64,000 nt of DNA, from positions 16,051,817 to 16,115,816 of the forward strand of contig NC_090699.1 of NCBI RefSeq assembly GCF_040954835.1, read 5' to 3'. The translations under genes and the position numbers were made by a program. Source of the DNA: Lepisosteus oculatus. Its lineage: Eukaryota; Chordata; Actinopteri; Semionotiformes; Lepisosteidae. Under the pieces are notes generated by a model, which was given only the letters and a program-made list of their open reading frames with translations, ran no database searches and was not told where the DNA came from. Below, in pieces: positions 55,191-64,000 of the stretch; positions within the stretch are counted from its first letter, which is position 1; every line of letters starts with the position of its first letter.

Positions 55191-55403
55191 TATGACATTC
55201 ATGTTTATGAAACTCAAAGAGAATATTATTAACTTAACCAACATTGCCATAGTGGTTGGGTGGGGAGGGACTCTTTCATTGAGCAAATCCAGGCCCATCA
55301 TCCACTCGATAATGGACAATCATCTCTTTCGGAAAGTTTTTATTTGATGACAGTTTGATATTTTCTTAGAACGTGTACTAATTGTGAGTTGTGGTTGCTT
55401 TGA

Positions 55404-55409
55404 AATAAA
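55404..55409 (+). promoter_or_regulatory. Candidate polyadenylation signal of the butyrophilin-like gene
   Basis: AATAAA about 1.1 kb after the stop codon and the first clear hexamer after the repeat tract. If used, the low-complexity tract is part of the 3' UTR. Confidence 0.4.
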
Positions 55410-58320
55410 GCTTATTTTGATAAAAACATTCCTCTTCCTCTATCACTTACTTCAACTTGTGATCCCAAAAGAGAAGAGATCAAACTACTCTCTGTACAAT
55501 TGAAGCTGGGCTTTGTCTGAGAGATGATGAACAGACCTGCGGCGATCGCTGACCCTAATCAATACCTCCGTCGGCAGGTGGACTGTCAGCGATGAGCTTT
55601 CTGGGGAATACTGTACTTGTTTGCTCTGTAACTATCGTCCTGAAATAGGAGAATAGTTTTTTTTATTTTCTCTCTTTAGGAGAGGATATAAAGGTACTGA
55701 AGGTCTGCTATGTCACCTACCGCTCCTCCTGTCCCAGTTTCTTCCTTCCCCCCTTCCCCTCCTCTCAGCGAGTCTCCCGCTGGTCTGCTGCTGTTGCTGC
55801 TTCTCTTCCAGCTGCGCCGAGTACAGTATTTCTGCTCTTTCTTGCCTTGTCCAGGGTGGAACCAGAACTGCCCCTCGTCTGGCCTGTGGGGTCCATTTCT
55901 GTACCACGCCGCCTAATACCCTTCCCTCAGCTACTGTAACCTTCCAGTCTCAGTTTTTTATCATTTCTGTACCTTATTTTCACCTCCTCAAAGTATGAGA
56001 AATGATTGGATTGCCACATTTGCTTGTTCTAATAAATTAGCTGTTGGTGAAATTCACATATCATGTGCAGATATTCTGCGTGCAAATAATTTTAATTGTA
56101 TGTCACCTTGGAAAAGAAAAAGGAATTGATCAAATAAGTTAATTAATAATGTATTCTTTTTTCTCTAAGATGTATGTTTTTTTAACTTGTTGTTGCCTCT
56201 GTTCTGTGTTTTTGGCGTATTGGAGCACACACGCAAATAAGCATTTCATTGCACTTGTGCATATGACAGAAGACTGAACTCTGAACTCTAATTCTGAATG
56301 TAAAACGCACTTCACATCTAGGAACAACCACTGAATCTACAGATCATCAGTTCTTCTGAAAGAGGGGTCAAGCTCTAGTCGTGCCTCATTCCAGCTTTTA
56401 CTTCCAATGAATTTTAACTGCGATTTGCATGACAGTTTTAAAGTTAGAGTCCTTTTATGTTTGTCTGTTTGAAATGTACTCTAGCTGTGGAGCCGTCCTG
56501 AGGCTCAGCGAAGGTGTTAAAGTTGTCCAGGGGATTAAGATGCCCAGAAGGCGTGGATGTCAGAAGATCTTGGTTCTCCGCTCTGCCTCTCCTCTCTGTG
56601 GGTTGTCCCCAGCTGTGCGGTAGAATCAGTGAGCCCTGAGAGTGCAAAGAGTTAACAGTTCATCCATGAATGAGGAAGAGGAGGAGCCTTCTCGAAAAGG
56701 AACAGCCCAGCTACCTCACTGTGCAGAAACGCAACTTATCTGGGGAGCCGTGCCCTGGCATTGGTAAGAGCTGCTGGGCCTTTCCTCCTTCGTGCTCGTG
56801 CCCATACTCAAGCGCAGCTCTGCTGAGGACCCCCTGGCCACGTGCGTGTGAATACCGAGCTGTGTGTGCTGGGTCTGCGGCTCGCCAGCGGACTGAAAGA
56901 GCAGTGTGAAATAAGGAACTCGGGCAGGTAAGGCATCCACGGCCCCACGGCTCTCTCAACAGTGTGTGAAGGCATTCCGAATAGGAGACAGAGTATCCTT
57001 CTGGGGGAGAAAAACAGGTCACAGACAGGGTTAGGACTAAAAAACATCCTTAGGAACTCAAGGGTTGTTCTTAGCTTTTATTTTGGAGGAATATAACGTT
57101 TTGGAAAAATGGGAGTACGTTACGTTGTATAAGAGTCAACATTTTGCGGTAGATATGGACTAGCACATTCTGTACTGTAAATGCTCCCCTTTCTTCTGTC
57201 CCATTAAAGAGCAAAGGCTTCCAGTAAAACGAGTTGGGATTTCCTGTACTCTGGGATCCTAAGGAGCTGATTCATACTTCCTCGGATTGTCAGTGCAGGT
57301 ATGTCTCTGTGCCTCAGGCGTGTCTTCTCACCTTGGTAAATGTGTGGGAATATTATTTTCCTTTAAAATAGTGGTTCAGAAGTCGAATGTTTGCTCATGT
57401 TCCTGTGCTTTTATTTTTACATGCCCTGTGTTTCAGAAGTAGATTTCTGACTTGTTTTGGCGTTACCTGCACATCTGGGCGTGGCCTGCTGCGTGCTCTT
57501 TCTGTCTGCTCTCATGGCTGCAGGCCTTGCAGAAGCACACAGAGGAAAGGGAGGAAGTGTAGGAACGGGTCCATCTTTCAATACACCACAGTGACCACAG
57601 CCTCGTACCTGAGGCTGAGCGCGTCCCTCCTCACAGCACAGCCCACCTGCGGGAGTCCCAGAGTCCTCGGGGGTCACTGCCTCACTGGCTGACTAATCCC
57701 ACCTTGAGCCCATAGAGCGCCACCACCTGGCCAGTCTCAGTTACTGTCATCCAGAGCCATGACCCAGGCACGATAGAGAGCTCTTTAACTGCGTGAGCCT
57801 CTGGGGAAAGTCTACAACTATCTGTACAATATTTCCCGGTATTACACATTTACATTATGACTCATGAACATGAAGTACCAATTCTCAGATCTGCTAAGGG
57901 CTAATACTGAACTAACAAATGAATGAGCAGTTTCAAAACCCCAAATCATCATCAGATATACAAGCTCTTTATTTCATGTGTCCTACATATACTGTATAAA
58001 ATTCCCTAAAGCATACAAAATACAAACTACTTCCATCATAAGCAACTGACCTACCCTTACAGGACACGAGTGATATTCCTGAATTGTGAACCTGTATAGT
58101 ATTTATTTTTACTTTGTTGTATCTTTTTTGCATTTCCCTGTTACAGTGAAGAGAGCCAATGTCTAAAATACTGTAGCTGCACTATGGAGAGACTGTTCTG
58201 GCAGCAAGTAGAGGCCAGCCAGTGGGCCCCTATCACTTGTAATTAGGTGGATAGTTATTAGTTAATTCATGAAATAATTGGTGGTGTTCATTCTCACAGG
58301 GCTTTCATGTGTGATGTTTG
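55410..58320. other. Intergenic region between the two B30.2 genes
   Basis: About 2.9 kb without a supported gene. I looked at the open frames near 55710-55916, 56429-56623, 56711-57022 and 57387-57692 and recognise none. No clear repeat family is seen. Confidence 0.3.
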
Positions 58321-58324
58321 GGGG

Positions 58325-58330
58325 ATATAA
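58325..58330 (+). promoter_or_regulatory. TATA-like box upstream of the TRIM gene
   Basis: ATATAA within GGGGGATATAAGGGGCTTC. The predicted start is near 58355, followed by about 300 bp to the ATG at 58650. A splice acceptor (TTTCTCTGTGCTCAG) just before that ATG suggests a 5' UTR intron. Confidence 0.4.
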
Positions 58331-58649
58331 GGGGCTTCACAACGAAGTAACAGTTGTTGCTTTTATAGCAAGACTCTGAAGACCAATGCACAATGTCTTC
58401 CCATGTTTTTATACATGTACAAATGGCTGGAGTCACTATATACTCAACATCACATTTGTTTCTTCCAGTCTTGGTTCGTGACTGAGGGGAAGCAGAATGA
58501 TTGCTGATTGACTCTTATCAGCAGTGTTTTAGATCGTGACCTCCTTCTGCTTGGTCTCTGTCTGAAGCCCCTGTTCCTCCAGACCAGCTCTGTGCCAGTG
58601 TGTTGGATTATGCGTAATCCTCTCCTGTACTGTTTCTCTGTGCTCAGGA

Positions 58650-61600
58650 ATGGCTTCATCCCAAATGGTGCTTTGTAAAGAGCACCTTCAGTGCTCAATA
58701 TGCGAGGAAGATTTTCTCGACCCAGTCTCCCTTCCATGTGCACACAAGTTCTGCAAGGAGTGCATTGAAGTGCACTGGGACATGAGACATGTGTGTGAGT
58801 GCCCTAGGTGTAAGCAGAAATTCCCTAAGAGACCTGAGCTGCACATCGACAGAAACTTTGCCGAAATCACAGAACAGTTCAAGAGGCGGAAATTAAGCAG
58901 TCCCGAAGAGTGCTCATCTAAGCCTGGGGACGTGCCCTGTGATGTCTGCACCGGGAGAAAGCTTGGTGCAGTCAAATCCTGCCTGGTCTGTCTGGCCTCT
59001 TACTGCGAGACTCACATCCAGCCTCACTATCAAGCAGCTGCTTTCAAGAGACACAGGCTGATTGACCCCGTGGACAAACTTGAGGACAGGCTGTGTGAGA
59101 AACATGAGAAACTCCTGGAGCTGTTCTGCAGGACGGACCAGACCTGTGTTTGTCAGTTCTGCACTGAGACAGACCACAGGACGCACAGCACTGTGACTTT
59201 AGAGGAGGAATGCAGAGACAGAAAGGTAGGATGTCTTAAGACCTTTGTTTGAAAGATTATACAGGCCAGGTCTGGAATAAACATTTTTGTTTTCTTAATT
59301 TAGCAGCGTTGGTTAGTGAATGAATCTTTAAGATATACATGTTTGTTTGCTGAATAAAGTATTTTTCCATTAGAGTTTGTCCAAACTCTGAATGGAACTG
59401 TAGCCTGACTGAGGGCACTGTAAGCATGCAGGAGAGGCAGGAGTTGTCATTTTGCTGGGAATTTGAGAAGACCCTGGCCAGCTCTTTCTAGCCCTGTCAT
59501 TGAAGTCAAATGTGTGACCCCACTCAGGGCTCATTTTAAACGGGTAAAACGCTATTTTACTTTGAAACGGGTAAAAACATGTTACGTGCACAACATTCAA
59601 ACATCGCATGCAGCATTCTTTCACAGGCTGTCCCTCAGCTCGCTCACAGCTCAGTCAGCATGTGAGTGATGGCAGGAGGGGTGGAGGTGACTGTGTTGTG
59701 TTACAGGCTCAGGTGCTGAAGACCAAGGCAGAAGTACAACAGATGATCCAGGAAAGACTGGGGAAGGTGGAGGAGATCAAATACTCACTGGAGCTCAGCA
59801 GAGTGAGTCCTGCAGGAGTCCTGTTGAGTTCTTCTGTGTGGGGAATCACAGGGCTCTGATCTGCTTATCCCCCAACTATATTCTGTACCATTTAAATTCA
59901 AACATTACTAACAAAGACTGTTTGTGCTGCTGGTATGGGCTTGTGCTTGTGCTAATGATTTCTGAATATTGGACATTTCAACCACAGCAAGGCAATTGAC
60001 AGGAGGAAACATTTTTAATTGAATTACTAGATCCTTGGTGTTTTATTTGCAACAAGTACTCACGATGTTTGGAAATCTGTAAAATAGCCGTTCAAGTATT
60101 AAAGATTGACAAATACATTTTGAAATGTTTTTGTCAAATGGAAAGCACAAAAGCTATTTTCCTGCCACACCACCCCCTCCCTTCACAAGGGGCCAGTTTG
60201 TTGTATGAAAGTTTACTTGGAACAAGCAAAGCATGCAGAGTAATGGTGATTCCAGAATGACTCAATCTGATGGACAGCTGTAAGTGGCTGAGGGTTCGAG
60301 GTTTGCTGCAGATACTGCTGGTGTACCTGGAGCGAGGCACTTTACTGGCTGCCCCGGGCTGCCCAGCTGTATAAGAGGGATAATCCTTCTGATGGCCAGA
60401 CAGCGTCGCTAGTGCACACAACACTACTGTATGCACATGAGCTCTGGCTGTATGGTCAATGTGCTCTGGTGTGAACTTTAGCTTACTGTACCAGTAACAC
60501 TGTGACCTGGGATAGACTAGAGAATGCCTGTTTATTCTTACAGTTCTTCTGTGTGTTGCCTCGTGTCTCTTCAGAACTCTGCACAGAAAGAGATCAAGAA
60601 CAGTGTGCAGGTCTTCACTGCTCTGATGAGATCCATTGAGAGAAGCCAGACCGAGTTCATTAAACTGATTGAGGAGAGGCAGAGAACAGCAGAGAGGAGG
60701 GCTGAAGGGATCATTCAAGAGCTGGAGCAGGAAATCACTGAGCTAAAGAGGAGAAACACTGAGCTGGAGAAGCTCTCCCACACTAAGGACCACATCTACT
60801 TCCTACAGGTCAGCACACACTGTAGAGAGCAGATATAGTATCTACAGAGAGCAGCGAGTCCAACAGGCCAGCTCACACTGTAGAGAGCAGATACAGTATC
60901 TACAGAGAGCAGAGAGAGCTACAGGTCAGCTCACACTGTTGAGAGCAGATACAGTATCTACAGAGAGCAGCGAGTCCAACAGGCCAGCTCACACTGTAGA
61001 GAGCAGATACAGTATCTACAGAGAGCAGCGAGTCCAACAGGCCAGCTCACACTGTAGAGAGCAGATACAGTATCTACAGAAAGCAGAGAGTCCTACAGAC
61101 CAGCTCACACTGTTGAGAGCAGATACAGTATCTACAGAGAGCAGCGAGTCCAACAGGCCAGCTCACACTGTTGAGAGCAGATACAGTATCTACAGAGAGC
61201 AGCGAGTCCAACAGGTCAGCACACACTGTAGAGAGCAGATACAGTATCTACAGAGAGCAGAGAGTCCTACAGGTCAGCACACACTGTAGAGAGCAGATAC
61301 AGTATCTACAGAGAGCAGAGAGAGCTACAGGTCAGCTCACACTGTAGAGAGCAGATACAGTATCTACAGAGAGCAGAGAGTCCTACAGGCCAGCTCACAC
61401 TGTAGAGAGCAGATACAGTGTCTACAGAGAGCAGAGAGTCCTACAGGCCAGCTCACACTGTAGAGAGCAGATACCGTATCTACAGAGAGCAGAGAGTCCT
61501 ACAGGCCAGCTCACACTGCTGCTAATGAGCACTGCAATGAAGAGCTTTTATTCACAAAAAATTATGATTTTAGTTTTTCCCACAACAGACAGGGCATACA

Positions 61601-62784
61601 TTGTATACAGTCTATATACTCCCTAAGGCAGCCCTTGGGTGGTTTCACTGGTTTATGGGACTGTTCTCTCTTTGCTGTAGCGTTTCCTATCCACGCATTA
61701 TCCTCCGCTCCCCAAAGACTGGTCTGACATCACCGTTCCCACCGAGCTGTGTTTGAGCGCTTTGAGACAGGCCATATCAGAACTGACACAGACTGTCTGG
61801 AGAGAACAGAACAATCTCTCTGAGAGGGGTGAGTATGGCATTAATGAATAAATATCACACAGAAAATAGCAAAGTGATCAGAACAGGACACAATTACGTT
61901 TTTTCTGGGATCATCAAAATAGTCAAATAGATTTCTTTTCCTCGTGACATTGATGCTGTGCTGTTATGTTGTTCTCTTTGAAAAGCAAATATTTTGCTAG
62001 AAAATAGACCTTTATAAAGTTACTGAGGACATCTTTGTTAACCTTTGACACATCCAACATGTTTTTCTTTTGCAGAACTGGAGGAGATAAAGAAATATGC
62101 AGGTAACTTCTGCTGCTTTCAATTTCACCTATGAAGAATAAGAGACCCACAATGAGAGTCTTTTATTCCAACGATACTGAACTCTGTTCCCTGTCTGTCA
62201 CTCTGTCTGTTCCGTGGGTCTTGTCTCCAGTGGATGTGAGTCTGGATCCCAGAACCGCAGGTCCCCATCTCGCCCTGTCTGAGGATGGGAAGGAAGTGAG
62301 ATACTGCAGAGGAACCCAGACGCTCCCCGACACTCCGGAGAGATTCAGTGACGACGTCTGCGTCCTGGGCAGAGAGGGCTTCACCTCGGGGAAACACTAC
62401 TGGGAGGCGGAAGTGAGGCAGAAGACTGATTGGGCAGTAGGGGTGGCCAAAGATTCTGTCAAGAGGAAGGGGGAGGTGTTCCTGTACCCCGACAATGGCT
62501 ACTGGACCTTGTGCCTCAGTAGTCGGAAAGGCTTTGAAGCGTGCACTTTCCCCCCAACCCCACTTTCCCAGGGCTTAAAACCCCGGAGGGTGGGGGTTTA
62601 TGTGGATTACGAGGAGGGGCAGATCTCCTTTTATAACTTGAAAGCCAGGTGCCACATATACACTTTCCGGCACACCTTCAGTGAGAAACTGTATCCTTTC
62701 TTTGACCCCTGCTTAGATTCCAGTGACGCCGAGCCGCTGATCCTCTGCCCTGTGAATCCCACTGAGGGAAGCAGGGTCTGTTAA
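58650..62784 (+). CDS. TRIM E3 ubiquitin ligase, finTRIM-like, 6 exons, 544 aa
   Basis: RING-type ubiquitin ligase of the TRIM family. By family these act in cytosolic antiviral or immune signalling. Exons: 58650-59225, 59707-59802, 60575-60808, 61681-61828, 62076-62102 and 62231-62784 (TAA). The 96- and 234-bp coiled-coil exons have the standard TRIM lengths. The RING has C15, C18, C30, H32, C35, C38, C51 and C54 (C3HC4). B-box 1 is around 97-126 (CDVCTGRKLGAVKSCLVC). B-box 2 is around 149-179. The coiled coil spans about 193-351. PRY-SPRY runs from 362 (VSLDPRTA, HYWEAEV, AVGVAKDSVKRKGE). The double B-box and the CTGRK...KSCLVCLAS...CETH signature point to the fish finTRIM/TRIM25-like branch. 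The short exon 5 (ELEEIKKYA) parallels the linker exon of the butyrophilin-like neighbour. Confidence 0.92.
60282..60440 (+). mobile_element. SINE-like fragment in TRIM intron 2
   Basis: GGCTGAGGGTTCGAGG resembles a tRNA-type B box, and GGAGCGAGGCACTTTACTGG plus CCCAGCTGTATAAGAGGGAT resemble the body of a vertebrate SINE unlike the two families above. The assignment is tentative. Confidence 0.35.
60803..61520 (+). repeat. 58-bp minisatellite starting at the TRIM exon-3 donor, about 12 units
   Basis: The unit runs CAGCTCACACTGTAGAGAGC, AGATACAGTATCTACAGAGA, GCAGAGAGTCCTACAGG. Its join CTACAG|GTCAGC equals the real exon-3/intron-3 junction at 60808/60809. Several later units keep CAG|GTCAGC (near 60923, 61213, 61271, 61328), while others have CAG|GCCAGC. 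It fills most of intron 3. Confidence 0.92.
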
Positions 62785-62858
62785 AACAGACCAGTCCTGT
62801 CACTGAGGCGGCACTGAAGTCCATCCCAGAACAGGGCAGTCATCACACAACTGTGTGA

Positions 62859-62860
<2 letters not shown>

Positions 62861-62913
<53 letters not shown>

Positions 62914-62990
62914 TGCTTACAATATAATAATAATTGACACTCCACTCAAAGCGCTTTACAGGTAATGGGGACTCCCCTCCACCACCACCA
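62861..62990 (-). mobile_element. 5S-derived SINE 3' end with long TTA tail
   Basis: A TAA run of about 50 bp (62861-62912) is the SINE tail seen from the plus strand. It is followed by GACACTCCACTCAAAGCGCT and TTACAGGTAATGGGGACTCC. It lies less than 100 bp after the TRIM stop codon, possibly within its 3' UTR. Confidence 0.65.
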
Positions 62991-63639
62991 TAATGGTACT
63001 AATATACATAATATATATAATATATTATATAATGTATAATATACATAATATGTACTGTAGACAGCTGTACTGTACCTGTACACATCCCCTCAGTGGAATG
63101 GACTGGAAAGTCAGCTCTTCCTGCCAGCTGTACTACTGTGTCATTAGTTTCTTAACTCCACATTGATGTGTATTGAGCCAAGCCAAAATGCCAATCAGGG
63201 TCTCAAGGCATCCTGTCCTCACTTCCCTCCAATTGAGGGCCAGACGTTAAGAAAGAAAGGCATGTTGTTGTTTTTTTCTTTAGGAACCTGCACCATTAGT
63301 AAAAATGCTTTATTTCTGAAGTACAGTATTAAAATATCAAGTATACCATTGTTACCGCTCCCAGTTTCTCAGGGACGTTTTCTCATGTTTTATGACAGAA
63401 AAGAAAACAAAAGCCTAGCTCTTCTTTCAGATCTAACTCGACAATATCTCTCTAGATACTCTCTATTAAATACTGGGCAGCTCAACTGCATACTAGTATC
63501 AAAATCAGGCTCTCTCCTGCAAAACCACAACTCTCTTAATTCCAAAACTCATTCCCAAAACTTAAACATTTTCCAGAAACTTGTGCTCTAACGCCACTGG
63601 ACACCGAATGTAACAGACTTAGTTATTTGATCTATGAAT
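62991..63639. other. Intergenic stretch after the TRIM gene
   Basis: An AT-rich ATATAATATA run lies near 63000-63055. No gene or repeat family is otherwise seen. Confidence 0.25.
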
Positions 63640-63730
63640 TATTCTTGAAAATAACCAGGGTATCGACTTCAGCAACAAGTCTGGACAAGTTGTTCCACAC
63701 CTCCACATCCCTTTGGGTAAAGAAATCAAC
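63640..63730 (-). mobile_element. CR1-like LINE 3' tail fragment
   Basis: CCAGGGTATCGACTTCAGCA, GTTGTTCCACACCTCCACAT and CCCTTTGGGTAAAG are the reverse of the terminal motif. Confidence 0.5.
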
Positions 63731-64000
63731 TTTATTTGACTGTATTTATTTCTGTTTTTTACTTTTTTTGTTTAATTCTTTTAGAAGAAATGACTATGGT
63801 CCAAATTAAAATCAGTAATGTCTTTGGAAGACATGCATACAAGAGTTACACCTGACCTGCTACCTCAAACACGTCAGGAAATAGATGATGGTACGTGAAA
63901 TTTGACTTTAGGGAAATTCAAGCTACAGTGAGGTGTACCAATGATGCTACCGCCTAGCCACAGGAAAACCGAAAGCAGACTTACTGAAGCACACTTGTTT
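63731..64000. other. Right-edge stretch
   Basis: No recognised feature. Confidence 0.2.

Noticed and set aside
62131-62230. An upstream extension of the TRIM B30.2 exon to an ATG at 62131.
   Set aside because: The acceptor TTGTCTCCAG at 62221-62230 and phase continuity from exon 5 place the exon start at 62231. The extension is intron read-through.

Overview
This is vertebrate nuclear DNA, most likely from a ray-finned fish. I lean to a non-teleost such as a gar or bowfin, but that is inference. The evidence is intron-split genes with GT-AG junctions, an avidin gene, a finTRIM-like TRIM gene, a butyrophilin-like Ig/B30.2 gene, 5S-rRNA-derived and tRNA-derived SINEs, and CR1-, L2- and Tx1-like LINE remnants. 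Left of about 25 kb the sequence is GC- and CpG-rich. To the right it is AT-richer, apart from a GC-rich tRNA island.

Layout. 0-10 kb: repeats, three promoter-like blocks (about 2.8-2.9, 5.1-5.3 and 8.15 kb) and one candidate signal-peptide exon at 5.33 kb whose gene I cannot complete. 10.6-21.7 kb, minus strand: a complete four-exon TNFRSF12A (TWEAK receptor/Fn14) gene of 118 aa with a 9.5-kb first intron full of repeats and an ETS/AP-1 plus TATA-like promoter. 22-34 kb: LINE, SINE and minisatellite DNA, an inverted broken fragment of the butyrophilin-like gene (29.3-30.0 kb), a telomere-like tract and a solo LTR. 35.1-38.1 kb, plus strand: a complete four-exon avidin gene of 154 aa with nearly all biotin contacts and a GC-AG last intron. 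38.4-39.2 kb: a LINE split by a foldback element. 39.9-41.5 kb: four tRNA genes (Ala-AGC, Pro-TGG, Ala-TGC, Met-CAT). 44.0-54.3 kb, plus strand: a butyrophilin-like receptor (IgV, IgC-like, TM, short linkers, PRY-SPRY; 457 aa). 58.6-62.8 kb, plus strand: a RING/B-box/coiled-coil/PRY-SPRY TRIM of finTRIM type (544 aa).

The four protein genes are read exon by exon with consistent splice phases. Avidin sequesters biotin, butyrophilin-like and TRIM B30.2 proteins act in immunity, and TNFRSF12A is an injury-response receptor, so the right half looks like a small innate-immunity neighbourhood. Nothing shows they form one pathway.

The most unusual feature is how often short segments have been tandemly amplified. 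One 17-residue module of a LINE reverse-transcriptase tail is amplified in frame at two loci. A SINE has a 48-bp stretch repeated seven times. In the two B30.2 genes, several arrays begin or end exactly at a used splice site and so carry decoy copies of it. I found no CRISPR array or prokaryotic-type defence system.
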